64,000 nucleotides of DNA from the NCBI RefSeq assembly GCF_029227915.1, contig NC_079875.1, forward strand, positions 18,779,001 through 18,843,000. Reading direction: 5' to 3'. The translations under genes and the position numbers were made by a program. Shown piece by piece: positions 1 through 10,657 of this stretch (its first letter is position 1; the number at the start of each line of letters is the position of its first letter). This stretch comes from Hydractinia symbiolongicarpus (taxonomy: Eukaryota > Cnidaria > Hydrozoa > Anthoathecata > Hydractiniidae). Under the pieces are notes generated by a model. It was not told where the DNA came from, did no database searches, and saw only the letters and a program-made list of their open reading frames with translations.

Positions 1-944
1 GCCAGGAATAAACTCTTACAGATAATAGACACGTATGATAATGTATGTTTAATAAAACATTTTTTTCTTCTCGAAACGATAGCGTGAACATATGTAAGAA
101 AAGGTTCACATTCCGTTATTATTTTTAAATTATGTTTTTTATCTGAAGTAACATCGCGCCAGAGGAAAAAGTGGGAAGTTATTACGGCTGATGTCACTCG
201 CTAATACCGTTACTCTATTAATCCAGCCACTGGATTAATATTCGAACTAGGAATTAAAGGCGACCTGGGAATATGAGAAAAAATGGCAGGCTTATTCTTA
301 GTGTTCAACTAAATCGTAAAACAAAGTTGTGAAGTAGCAGAAGCATAGTATTAGCACGATTTCTTCTCTGTGATAAAAAACAACTTTTTAAAATTCTAGA
401 ATGCATGCTTACTCGTGCTACTATGCGGCAGAAATTTTGAAGATCGTAGGTACGGTAAAAGTAGAAATATATAGCAATCATTTATTAGGATTATTGGAGA
501 AGTGTTTTTCACTTGTTCAAAGGAAAATCCAGAAAATATTTTTTGCGTGCAATTGTCTTAGCGCCTGCAAGAGAAGTTAAAACCTGCAAAATATTTAGAA
601 GATGATAACATGCAATAAAAGATTGCTAACTCAAGATAAAATTTCTTAATGAAAAAAAACGTCCGTAAAACATTAGCAGAAAATTTAATCACTTTTTATA
701 ATAACTAACTAACGACAAAAACGTTGAATAAAAAAATCCAGCTTTTGTATCCTCATTTGTAAAGAATTTGATTTAATTTTTTAAAAAAGGAAAAGAAAAA
801 GTTAACAAGAAACCTAGTTGGCAAAAAAATAAAGTCGGTACAAGGTAGTTACTGAGCTAAAATTTACTTACTTTTTAACGACTTTTTTAACGTTTTATAA
901 ATAAACTCTTTAGACGAAGCCATATTGGATATGTTGTTTCACAG
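1..944. other. No gene recognised; FAN1 intron or 5' region
   Basis: AT-rich sequence with frequent stops in all frames. The preceding FAN1 exon should encode the segment just before the TPR region, but I could not find it here. Since the first visible exon starts at a splice acceptor (945), this is probably intron. No repeat or RNA gene was recognised. Confidence 0.4.
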
Positions 945-2575
945 AGTTATGGATTATTACACGTATATGTACGAATTGCGTTGATTTGTTAGAAAAACAG
1001 AGAAAATATGATGAAGCCGTTGTCTTAATTAAATTGCTGCTTGCCCAAAAAAACGTTTGTCTTGCTAGTCGCGGTGGACTTTGGGAACGGTTAGCTATCG
1101 ACATAGAACGCCATCAGAAAAAGCCGCTGGAGGTATATTCACGAATTCATGTATATATGTGATTTAAATTTGTTATATTGTTCACTTGTTAATATGTTTA
1201 TGATTTTATGTAGGCACTGACGTGGATACGAGAAGCTTTTAATGATCCATTTGTAAGGACTGGACATCGATACGGTTTATTACAAAGGCGTACACGGTTG
1301 AAAAAACAGCTACGTTGCAATCTACAAGAAAATGAGGAAGTGATCACCGACTCAGAACCCGTAAGGAGGAGTGAAATATTTTAACCCTGCTTGTGGTAAA
1401 TAAACTTTAATAAACAGTTCTTTTTATAGGAGACACTAAGCGCGGAAATCTTTCTCGACTCGTCATCCGCCCACAGGGCTGTGTTTCGCTCAACTTCTAC
1501 CAACAGTAGCGACTACTCGCTGTCTCATGTGGAACAACATGTTATTCTGCATTATCAGCAGAACGGCTTTCCTCATGGTATTCACGGAGAGAGTGCCACT
1601 GTGCTTACTTTGTTTTGTTTGTTATTTTGGGACATCATCTTTATGGACGTTGCAGATGTTTTTCACAGCGATATGCAGGTAAGTGAGGCAGAATGTTCTA
1701 AACTAAACACCATAAAACTTCGTAAAACAATATATTTAGGTCACTGTGCGGTGTTGCTTTGATATTCGTTAATAAATAATTTTTTTTATATTTACTTGCA
1801 CGATAATTCTAATCTTATTTGTACGAATAACATATAGAACGTAACATGCGAACAAGAGGACTGTTACAGACACGCCAATTAGCATAAAAATTAACGTTTT
1901 TCGCATTGGTGCGAACGTGACTTAAAACTCTTCCTAAATTTTGCTAAAAAGTTAACAGTAGTGTCTTTAATTGAGCGTTTTTCCGGACGAAAAATGCGTC
2001 GGGATTTCGATGAGACAAACTTTTGCGTATGCATGAATTTTAAAAACAAATTTCGTGGATGACAGGTTTTAAAATAACCTATTTAAAGAGGTTTCCGTTT
2101 TTTCGTTAGGGATGACTCGCAAATATTAAAAATGTGTTGAATGGACACAATTCGTACATATGTCTGTGTATTATGTGTTGTTTGACAAAAATGATTAAAT
2201 CTTAAATCTTGACATAAGTTGCTTTTCCATAGAGTTCTCCACTTGATATATACCGTGATGAATTCTACACAAATCGCAAGAAGGAAGTGGACGACCGACT
2301 ATCTTTCGTATATAGTGCTACAGAGAAAGTGAGCTTTATGAGCTATTCCTTACCGCAGGAATCTTTTTACAATATATTGAGTTGCAAATAATCTGTTATG
2401 CAAAAAAATATCAGTTTTGTTAGCTTGAGGTTTAGAAACGAGTTTTAATCTGAATTTATATCAATACCCGCCATAGGAATTGCAGAATGCAGTGACATCA
2501 TCTTGGCAAGAGCATTATGGGATTAGTTGCACAGGTGCTAATTGGGAGTTATTTTCTTCGTCAACAGAAGCTGCG
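945..2575 (+). CDS. FAN1: FAN1 exons: TPR region and first part of VRR-NUC
   Basis: Five exons with short introns. Exon 945-1132 encodes helical TPR sequence (EKQRKYDEAVVLIKLLLAQ, then LWERLAID) that matches the part of human FAN1 before 'TGHR'. Exon 1214-1360 holds the conserved VRTGHRYGLLQRR. Exon 1430-1678 enters the nuclease domain with HYQQNGFPHGIHGES and LLFWDIIFMD; the Glu of HGES is the first metal ligand. Exons 2233-2328 and 2477-2575 cover the variable segment between catalytic motifs (SWQEHYG, then the stretch equivalent to WDRF). All donors read gt(a/g), all acceptors ag, and phases join without a stop, so this is a live gene rather than a pseudogene. Confidence 0.93.
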
Positions 2576-5500
2576 GTGAGTCTCTAATTAATAATAGCCG
2601 TATTCTGTTTGTTTGTCGGCAAAAGCCGGGCCATTCTAAACCACACAGGAAGTATTCAAGTTAAAATAACAAATGCAACATGTTTATATTATCTTTGCTA
2701 AGACGGGTAAATTCCGGTGTTATTATTCCCTGGCTAACGACTAGTCTTGACATTATGGGATTACGTAATCTCGGTCGGGAGTCTCGGTACCATGTTGGAG
2801 TGCCGCGAAGTTTATTTAAACTTGAGAATTCGAAGTATAAACATCACACTTTAGCTATCAAAGCAGTTACCAACTTTTAGACATTTTAAAACACCATGAA
2901 TTACGATCTGTAGAAAAGTTAAAGAATTATTTCAGAGTTAGAAATTTAAGGATAAGTGAAAGAAAGGAAGAATTAATTGCTCGAGTAATTTAAGCAGCTC
3001 AGAACTTCGTCCAGCCTGTGAAAACTGCTTAAGAAGTAGAAAGCAGGAGTACTAAAAAAAGTTGAAAATATTAGTAGAACACTACCCGATCCTTTTAGAA
3101 TGTCTCATGGTTGGATGGATGAACAAGAAGGAATAAAGTTTGCCTATGATGTTGTATCCTGACATCTTTAAGTACCTTATGTTTTATCCAGCAAAACTAG
3201 GTAGTTTAGATTTGAATGACTACAAAAACTCAAAGGCGTATAGCTATTGTAAATCTGGATGTCTTCAACCTCTTGAATATCGTGACCTAATTGGAAGTGC
3301 TTTTTGCATTTCTACATTCATTCGATAAATGATCCTTTCTAGTTAATTTAACAAAATGTGGTCAATCATGTTATGCCATTGTAAATTTATGACTGGAATA
3401 AATCAAACATGGAATCATTTCGCAGCTGCTTTATATCATATTATAGCTGCTGTCAGAATTAACAAATACAGCCTGTACAAGCACTGCCAACGAGTGGCTT
3501 CCTAACAAAAAGCAAGTTGTTCCAACTAAAATTAAAGACTTGAATTTTAGTCGAGATAACTTTTCAGACCGAGGAAAGACAAAGCGCTCTTTAGTATCGA
3601 CTCCGAAGAAAATAGATCCTCTTTAAAATTGTGACGAGAAATTTACTTTCCCTAAACAAAATTGCAAAAGAATTAAAGGAGATAATTTCTGATGGTATTT
3701 CACATACAGCTGTACAAAAGCGAGAAATTGGCTTTATAATAGAGTGCTTTAGTATGTCTGATATAACTCAAACATCAAACGTATACATTATAAATGACAT
3801 ACTAGCAATGTCAAAAACAATAATGATTTTGAATGCAATCTAGTTGCATACGTGAGAAGAAAGTCGAAGCATTGATAAATTAACAAAGGAGAAAGTGAGA
3901 ATACTGGTTAGTATAACTTTGAAAGAATGTTATTACACTATCAAAAGAACATAAAATTTTAACGAAAATGAAAAAAGTTTAATCAGGAGGTGGCGAATTC
4001 GTGAATATACCGGCACTTAAGCATTAAACCAGAAAATTGCAGAGATGTTGTTTACTACTGATATACCATCACTTAAATACCATCACTTAAATACCATCAC
4101 TTAAATACCATCCCTTAAATACCATCACTTAAATACCATCACTTAAATACCAGCACTTAAATACCATCACTTAAATACCAGCACTTAAATACCATCACTT
4201 AAATACCATCACTTAAATACCAGCACTTAAATACCAGCACTTAAATACCATCACTTAAATACCAGCACTTAAATACCAGCACTTAAATACCATCACTTAA
4301 ATACCATCACTTAAATATCATCACTTAAATACCAGCACTTAAATACCAGCACTTAAATACCAGCACTTAAATACCATCACTTAAATACCATCACTTAAAT
4401 ACCAGCACTTAAATACCAGCACTTAAATACCAGCACTTAAATACCATCACTTAAATACCATCACTTAAATACCAGCACTTAAATACCAGCACTTAAATAC
4501 CAGCACTTAAATACCATCACTTAAATACCATCACTTAAATACCATCCCTTAAATACCATCACTTGAATACCAGCACTTAAATACCATCACTTAAATACCA
4601 TCACTTAAATACCATCACTTAAATACCAGCACTTAAATACCATCACTTAAATACCATCACTTAAATACCATCACTTAAATACCAGCACCTAAATACCATC
4701 ACTTAAATACCAGCACTTAAATACCATCACTTAAATACCAGCACTTAAATACCAGCACTTAAATACCATCCCTTAAATACCATCACTTAAATAATACCAT
4801 CACTTAAATACCATCCCTTAAATACCATCACTTAAATACCAGCACTTAAATACCATCACTTAAATACCATTTAAGTGATATCAAATATCCTTAACAGTTG
4901 GATATTTCTCATTTAGATGATAAGTGCGTGTGGTACTCTGTAATTTCTTAAAACTACATGTCGCGCTTATTGAGGTGTTCTGATAAGTTTTAATGTTTGG
5001 TCTCGATTTTCCCGCATTCGTAGTCATATACTTCAGCTACTTCTAATAAGTTAGGGGAGCAAAGAATAAAAAATAGTGTGCATATAAACATATCACAATG
5101 CGAGTAGATAACAACAATAACGAAAAACAGAATAACTCAGAAAAATTTTTTAGTTAAAAATACTTACATTGGCAAGCAAAAATGTAAATGCTAAATATAT
5201 ACAAAAGTTAAAATATAAATAAATTTTTTTAAAAAATCCTAGTTTTCTTAGGTTTCTTTTTAATTAAAACCAGCTTTAGGTTGCATAATGCAGCACACGA
5301 TTTAACTATATGATCTGCATGCTGTAACATTGTAACTAGTAGTACTCCCTTGAGTACTTGATTCGATTAATTGGTAGCTCAACATGAAGCCTTAAATTAG
5401 CGACCTCTTTAGTTTTTTTACATTCAGCACTTGTCGTCTGACTTTTTACACGTGCACCTGGTGGAACAACTAATTTGAAAAAACGTAACATTAATTCTCT

Positions 5501-8068
5501 GATCTCTCTCTGATTTGAAAGCTATGCTCTGCCATAACTTCATTATCCCTCTTTAGCATATCATAAAATCCAGAATCACTCGTAATGAATTTATCAGATG
5601 CTCGGCCACCATAACAATCAGATGAAAAAGTTACATATCCAGAGTTATATAAGTTATATATCCAGAAAGGCTTATACCAAAAAGAAATTATAATTATAAA
5701 GAAGATATATATTTATGTTATCAGACTATAAACACCATAAAGTGTTATTGTGTTTATAGTCTGACTAAGTACATGCATGATTTGTTAAGAATTTTGGTCG
5801 GCCAATAAACACCTTACACAACCAAGTATTACTCGACCAAGTATTAGCTACTTGTCAAAGCTGGAATAACCAACTTTGACAAATAATGTTTTTGCCAAGT
5901 TATCACGAATGGTTTCTCTTGGCAGCCAGACCACAAGTGCACAAAATCTCTATATCCGCACGATCGTTGTCAGTCTGTCTGTCAGCAAAAATGATTTCAT
6001 GCAGGAACGCCCGAAAATGACCAAACAACCACCACAATTGTTTAATAATATTTTCGTTACCTTTTTCATTGTCTTATATTTTTTTAAACTTTAACCTCTC
6101 TTTTATCAAGATCTTTATCTCTCCAAAAAAGTCCCCATTTTGCACCGATACGGTGCCTGTTAATATTCATGTTTCAATTCTCACTTTTTTATCCAGTCTA
6201 CTTTCTTATTTCCACACTTTTGACCCGGACTTTGATTTTATTAACAAATCAAAAATCTATACCATCGTTTGGTGTTGTGCTTGATTCAACGCCCAATTTT
6301 TCGTTTATTTCTTGAATGACATCATTGCAAAATTCACTACCACAATCATTTTGAATTTTTTTCTGAGATCCAAATAAGCAATCCACATTTGGAATATTCT
6401 GCATACCACTACTTTTTTCTTCGTAGCCTTGATCAGACGAGCAGCAGTGTATCGTGTAGCAGCATCAATGAAATGAAAAATCCATATTTGTCTTCTCAAC
6501 TTCTTCAAGACCCATGCATACAGTACCATTAAAATCACTTGAAACTGGAAAACCAGCTACATGGTTTCTTATACAACTGGTAAAACTCACAATTATCACA
6601 GCATTCTTCTAATACTTAAAAAAACTCTTTATCAGCACATTGAGTATTCTTTAAAAGTTTCGCTAATCGTTCTTTTGATGAATGACATAATTGGGATGCA
6701 GTTTCCATGCCTTCTTCCTCTTTTGATTAACATATTACAATTTGCATCAGCCAAAGTTGTCAGAGGTATGCAGTAAGCGCTAGATGAATTACATTTTAAC
6801 TTTATCTTGCTATTTTCTATAACAGCTGCATGCTTGAAAAATCTATGAAATCTATTTCTTTTCCCATCGAAGACATGAAGGCTTACTTATTAAAAGTGGG
6901 ATATTATTTTCACACCTTTAACCTCCATTACGTTCTTTGTCACTGAGATTTGTGATAAATTCTTCCATCCATGACAGAGCAGAAACTGTCTTCGTGCACG
7001 CACTATCTAAAAATCCTTTTCCTAGATTTTCCAATAGCTTACTGTATGAGTCAGGTTTGAGCATACTATATGAGTCAGGTTTGAGCATACTGTATGAGTC
7101 AGGTTTGAGCATACTATATGAGTCAGGTTTGAGCATACTGTATGAGTCAGGTTTGAGCATACTGTATGAGTCAGGTTTGAGCATACTGTATGAGTCAGGT
7201 TTGAGCATACTGTATGAGTCAGGTTTGAGCATACTGTATGAGTCAGGTTTGAGCATACTGTATGAGTCAGGTTTGAGCATACTATATGAGTAAATGTGGA
7301 TGTGCAACACGTTTTACCTGCACCTAAGTGCTCCACCTGGTGTTCAATGCAGGGGTTACACAGTTACGTGTGGCTTAACCTAGAGTTTCGACGCGGGTTA
7401 TCAGGCTAGTGTTGTAAATTTATTTAGTGGTCATAAGAGATATAAAGAAGTTAATAAAAAAACAGCCATGTTATAAGAAAACACGTCAATAACATATAAA
7501 TGCCTTAAGTAAACAAACAACATTGAGTTTAACATTATGCACTACTGTAACACCGCAATTCCCTTGCAAAATTTTGAAAAAAGCATAAAGTTTACCACAA
7601 ATGGCAGGTGTTGCAAACTTGCAAACATTCTTATCGTTTTTAGGGTTTAGCAGTGTGTTTAGGCGCTACTGTTCTTGGTGGAATATGTGAGTTATTTTGC
7701 AAGGATTTGCGAAGAAGAAGAGGCGGCTTTCCTGACCTGATTGTGTGGAATGTTGAGACAAAGCAATGCAGGGTGAGTTAAAACGCAAGTGAGCCTTACT
7801 GCACTTCATCAATCCACGTCACAAACTTTCAATTTTTCTTCAAGATTATAGAGGTAAAAGGACCTGGTGACAAATTATCTACAAAGCAAATTGTATGGCT
7901 GGACGTGTTGAGGTTTTTTGGTGCTGACGCTGTCGTTTGCAACGTTAGAGGTAACTTTTTTTTAAGCACACGCGATAAAAAAATAAACTTTTTTTAAAAA
8001 AGTTTATTTTTTTATCGCGTGTGCTTACAGGAAGTGGTAAATGGTGTTTTTACTCATTTGTCACATAG
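945..8068 (+). CDS. FAN1: FAN1 nuclease gene, 3' half (5' exons outside the window)
   Basis: FAN1 is a nuclear structure-specific nuclease that cuts 5' flaps and unhooks DNA interstrand crosslinks, recruited by ubiquitinated FANCD2. Exons placed by GT-AG borders and unbroken phase: 945-1132, 1214-1360, 1430-1678, 2233-2328, 2477-2575, 7644-7772, 7845-7950 and a putative last exon 8031-8068 (stop 8066-8068). Together they align from the TPR region to the C terminus of animal FAN1. The VRR-NUC catalytic set is present: Glu in GIHGES (exon 3), Asp in GGFPDLIVWN (exon at 7644), and Glu and Lys in IIEVKGPGDK (exon at 7845). The N-terminal UBZ finger, SAP domain and first exons are not in the window. 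The intron 2576-7643 is swollen by transposon remnants. Family identity is near certain; only the last tiny exon is inferred. Confidence 0.94.
2595..2640 (+). repeat. Short copy of the AATAGCCGTATTCTGT composite repeat
   Basis: The sequence around TAGCCGTATTCTGT, a short tg/tt-rich run and then gcaaaagccgg matches the flanks of the large CTGT microsatellite at 50268-50510. The internal tetranucleotide run is almost absent here. This suggests the microsatellite grows inside a dispersed repeat. It lies just inside the big FAN1 intron. Confidence 0.5.
2870..3920 (+). pseudogene. Degenerate SAP/SWIM-finger transposon protein
   Basis: Fragments in shifting frames match a protein family common in cnidarian and fish repeats that starts with a SAP-like domain and continues through a SWIM zinc finger, typically ahead of a YqaJ-type nuclease. 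Pieces seen: ELRSVEKLKNYFRVRNLRIS with SERKEELIARV (about 2895-2990, SAP-like); DLNDYKNSKAYSYCKSG (3208-3262); SIMLCHCKFMTGINQTWNHF (about 3361-3425, SWIM-like CxC...xNH with Trp where the third Cys is expected); EWLPNKKQVVPTKIKDLNFS (about 3495); and IAKELKEIIS...SHTAVQ (about 3660-3720). Stops and frameshifts lie between the pieces. The nuclease part is not recognisable. It sits in the FAN1 intron in the sense direction. The family assignment is from memory of motif order. Confidence 0.68.
4063..4880. repeat. 14-bp minisatellite, TACCATCACTTAAA / TACCAGCACTTAAA
   Basis: About 55-58 head-to-tail copies of a 14-bp unit. Nearly all units are one of two versions that differ at one site (CATCAC or CAGCAC), mixed along the array; a few have CATCCC, one CACCTAAA, one CTTGAA, and one carries a small insertion near 4790. 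The array ends in an inverted partial unit (ttaagtgatatca). It lies between two transposon remnants in the FAN1 intron. Confidence 0.97.
5230..5660 (-). pseudogene. DDE_Tnp_4-type transposase fragment
   Basis: Read on the minus strand, this encodes the C-terminal half of a DDE_Tnp_4 (THAP/Harbinger-like) transposase: GYVTFSSDCYGGRASDKFIT, SGFYDMLKRDNEVMAEHSFQI, VPPGARVKSQTTSAECKKT, EVANLRLHVELPINRIK and VTMLQHADHIVKSCAALCNL. The order and spacing match the family. A frame break lies after the MAEHSFQI stretch and another after INRIK. The N-terminal DNA-binding part is missing. It is an old insertion antisense to FAN1. Confidence 0.8.
5721..5764. repeat. Perfect 15-bp inverted repeat
   Basis: TCAGACTATAAACAC (5721-5735) is repeated in reverse complement at 5750-5764 with a 14-nt spacer. 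It can form a hairpin. It may be the end of a small transposon, but no target duplication was seen. Confidence 0.85.
6250..7035 (-). pseudogene. LTR (Ty3/gypsy-like) retrotransposon remnant: protease and integrase
   Basis: On the minus strand, 6918-7031 encodes a retropepsin-like segment, KGFLDSACTKTVSALSW, where DSA resembles the active-site triad. Next, at about 6560-6720, comes an integrase zinc-binding segment (H..ERLAKLLKNTQC, then LEECCDNCEFYQLYKK with CxxC). At 6250-6540 is the integrase core: FHFIDAATRYTAARLIK, FQMWI, and, in shifted frames, a degraded DNGxEF motif followed by NDVIQEINEKLGVESSTTPN. Reverse transcriptase and RNase H, expected between protease and integrase, are missing, so the copy has a large internal deletion plus frameshifts. 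No LTRs were identified. It lies antisense in the FAN1 intron. Confidence 0.72.
7041..7291. repeat. 24-bp minisatellite directly upstream of the protease fragment
   Basis: About ten and a half copies of a 24-bp unit (TATGAGTCAGGTTTGAGCAT plus actg or acta). Since 24 is a multiple of three and the unit lacks stops in several frames, both strands look open for over 100 codons; these frames are an artefact of the repeat. On the minus strand the array is in frame with the LTR-element protease fragment at 6918-7031, so it may have grown from coding sequence of that element. Confidence 0.96.
7305..7425 (+). repeat. Dispersed repeat, copy near 53040-53205
   Basis: Shared wording with 53040-53205: acctg.acta.gcgctccacctg, then cacagt, tgtggctta.cc, and agtttcgac.cgggtt.tc.ggctagt. 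Similarity is interrupted but collinear. No coding sequence was recognised. The family also has diverged relatives at about 26050-26540 and 52500-52900. Confidence 0.55.
7644..8068 (+). CDS. FAN1: FAN1 exons: VRR-NUC catalytic core and C terminus
   Basis: Exon 7644-7772 encodes LFCKDLRRRRGGFPDLIVWN with the catalytic Asp. Exon 7845-7950 encodes IIEVKGPGDKLSTKQIVWLD with the ExK pair of the PD-(D/E)xK fold, then GADAVVCNV, which in human FAN1 lies just before the C terminus. After the donor at 7951, splicing to 8031 adds GSGKWCFYSFVT and a stop. If the 80-nt intron is retained, the frame instead ends near 7998, after about fifteen extra residues. The spliced form better matches the family's short tail, but both ends would leave the nuclease core complete. 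Confidence 0.9.
7951..8030 (+). other. Hairpin-shaped 80-nt putative intron of FAN1
   Basis: Starts with gtaact and ends with ttacag. Bases 7963-7994 and 7996-8027 are reverse complements over 32 bp with a single unpaired T between them (arm start TAAGCACACGCGATAAAAAA). Everything except the first 12 and last 3 nt is palindrome. Splicing it out keeps the FAN1 frame open into a 12-residue tail. As transcribed RNA it would fold into one long stem that brings donor and acceptor together. No target duplication was seen. Confidence 0.85.
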
Positions 8069-10078
8069 CTGTTTCGATTTTCCCTTACGCAATATTTACA
8101 TCGCTATTATAAAAGAAATATTCGGTAAATATGGTCACAGTGTGTGTGGAATGCTTGGTTGTGCCACGTCTAGAAAAAAAAAGATTTTTTAAACTTTCAG
8201 ACTAAGTACAAATGGTTTAAACCATATTGCTTTTGGTTGCCAGCAGTGACGTCAGAAGTGGCTAGCAAGGATTAACAAAAATATTTATTTACAACAAATT
8301 CGACCTTTCATGTGTAGCAAGCACTTTATTTGTGGATACTCTCTCTGAAAGTTTTGAAACTAGCTCCACCCCCTTTAACTTGGTTAATCTGATGAAGCTC
8401 TATTTATTTTATTTAGCTGGAGCCAATCGAAAACAATTTTTGATGGGAACGAGAAAACAAAAAAGGGTCGAAACCAAACTGATGTGGCAAGAAATGAAAA
8501 AAAGGAAAGTGCGTTTGAAGCTGATATCATCAGCGACACTTCATAAGTTTTAGATGCAGACTTTTTTTTTTAATAAAATAAGGAAAGATGAAAGGAAACT
8601 CGAAATAACTTAATATTAAAGAAATGCTTCGAAGAAATACAAAATTAAACATGCTCATGCTGAATTTAATAATAGTGCCGATGCTGACTTACAAAAAGCA
8701 GCTTACAAACTACGGATTTAAAAAGTATGTTTCCTAATGATTCAAACTAGCTGGATATGATTCGCTCAAAGCAGGATGATGTGACAAATGTCAGCAGTTG
8801 TGCGTGCATGCATTTTAAGTGAAATCAGTGAATCAGTACATGATCATTCTGTTCTCGCTGCTGTCAAATATAATACAGATAAGATTATACCTCAGTCGAT
8901 TCTATGCTTAATGCGATTGCTTGCTGGTTTTGTCCAATAGACAGATTTGTCAGTGACCGAGTTTCCCCGGTGTATTTCTATCCGCGCAATGCCCACAAAT
9001 GATCTCAATGTTTTTAAAAACAAAAGATATTGTTTTATGTTTAAAATTATATTTGAATCTTAAAGATCAAATTGTTGTCACGACTTTTCTTTATACAACT
9101 ATATACAGTATACTTCCAGTATACATTCCAGTAACCGCCTGGGCTCTTATTTGATAACGTGAAGAAAATTTGTTATTTTCAAATTTAATGAATATTGTAC
9201 TTCTAATAAAAACTTAGGGGGGAGGGGGGGGGGGGTATTAGAGGAGGCGGTTAAAGAAAGGGCATTTGCTAAAAATTTTTATGCGCAGAATATTTAAAAA
9301 GTTTGAAAGAAAAATCAAGCTAAATCGTGTAAGCATTGTTAGTAATATAATCATGTGGAAACTTTATTTTAGGAACTGGTGGAAAGCGGAAACATTTGTC
9401 AGATTAAATAATTCCGACGATAATTTCGGAGATTCACATAAATCGAACTGACTTATAAGAAAAATAGAACTCAGAGGTGAACGCCTATTTGAACGTAAGT
9501 TCTGTTCGACATTAAACGAAAATTAACGATGACGCAAACACGATTCCAGAATAACCGAAAATGCAACTAAGTGATGCTGATGCAAGTCGATGATCATAAA
9601 AGTCTCGTTATAAAGGGAATAAAACTCGGCCTAGAGGTTAAAGAGTATGCAACTGGACTCTGTACTAAAAATTAACGAAAATACCACGAAGTAAAGTTTG
9701 ATAATGGACGACTATACCCAACCTATACCGTATATATTTAAATAGTGTTTTCTTACCGAAGATGAGTTTTTTTACTGCAGATGTTGTTTATTTCTGTGGT
9801 TAGTCATGCACAGCGATTTAATGATCTTGCTGATTAACTTGCTTATTTTGAACTGCGAAAACGCATTGAAAGTGCGGCTACAATTTATAGCAACTTTCCA
9901 ATTCATAGCAAATTTCAACTGGAATCCACAATTGCTATGTGCGTAAATTAAGTAAAAACTATCAAAGTGAAACTCGCTAAACTGGATGGCGTTGTGTGGT
10001 AAGAAAGTTTCCTTTACTTTTCTATTTCTTTTAAGGCTATATCTGAAGTTAATTATTCTATCTTTAGGTGAGCGATTG
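8069..10078. other. Intergenic stretch, no gene recognised
   Basis: Downstream of FAN1. It holds a G-run at 9219-9236 (taggggggagg followed by a run of g) that could form a quadruplex, and scattered AT-rich sequence. Short open frames at 8332-8553 and 9266-9451 have no recognisable domains and composition like the surroundings. A splice-acceptor-like tatctttag at 10059-10067 precedes the next gene. Confidence 0.5.
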
Positions 10079-10657
10079 ATGCTTGCTTTTTTCATCTCTC
10101 TTCTCGTATCCACACTTCAGTTTAATGGATTGCCGTTACTATCTGCAAGAATAAAAAGAACAATTTTAAATCGAGAAAATGTGAAAGCATTACAACTTCA
10201 AACTATGCTGAAAAGTCTTGACAAAAATACACATTCAGAAACGGTTAAGCCGGCTACCGTAAAACGAGAAGCAAAAGGACACATTGGAGACGATAAACAT
10301 TTGACTCGACTTTTTGGAGAGCATATTCCGTGGGATATCGTGCGAAGACAAGTTCCCTTTGATGCACTTATCACACGAAACAAAGCACGGGTTGAAAATA
10401 AAAACTTACAGTCTGAAGCGTACTTCAATAAGAAGAACTCCTCTCCGTGCCGTCGGAAACGAGACACATCGCATGTGAGTGCTTTTAAACGAAACGTTAA
10501 TACACCTGTGGGAGAGGGTATTGTACCAGCTTATAATATGTATGATGAACTATGTGAAGACTCGCAACCAGTCGAAGTTGTAAAAATCAAAAAGTTAGTT
10601 GTTGAAGACGGTGTCATACGAGATCAAAATATAATTGAGAAGGCGATGTTTGCCTAA
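10079..10657 (+). CDS. Putative secreted, dibasic-processed protein, 192 aa, unassigned
   Basis: I do not recognise the family. From the ATG at 10079, the first 23 residues (MLAFFISLLVSTLQFNG...) look like a signal peptide. They are followed by a basic, hydrophilic chain with several possible convertase sites: RIKR, VKRE, RRKR before DTSH, and FKRN. Only two cysteines follow the signal region. A conspicuous central stretch is LFGEHIPWDIVRRQVPFDAL; the C terminus is VVKIKKLVVEDGVIRDQNII plus six residues. An earlier in-frame ATG at 9986 would add a second hydrophobic segment, but a splice acceptor just before 10068 favours the inner start. It could be a prohormone or growth-factor-like precursor, but no amidation repeats or cystine-knot spacing were seen. 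The long open frame in AT-rich surroundings supports a real exon. Confidence 0.55.
   Translation: MLAFFISLLVSTLQFNGLPLLSARIKRTILNRENVKALQLQTMLKSLDKNTHSETVKPATVKREAKGHIGDDKHLTRLFGEHIPWDIVRRQVPFDALITRNKARVENKNLQSEAYFNKKNSSPCRRKRDTSHVSAFKRNVNTPVGEGIVPAYNMYDELCEDSQPVEVVKIKKLVVEDGVIRDQNIIEKAMFA

Noticed and set aside
4063-4880. CRISPR-like array
   Set aside because: The 14-bp units are directly adjacent, without spacers, in an animal intron.
6918-7336. Long open frames on both strands with repeated SYSMLKPD or LYESGLSI units
   Set aside because: They follow from a 24-bp stop-free minisatellite; only the protease fragment at its end is meaningful.
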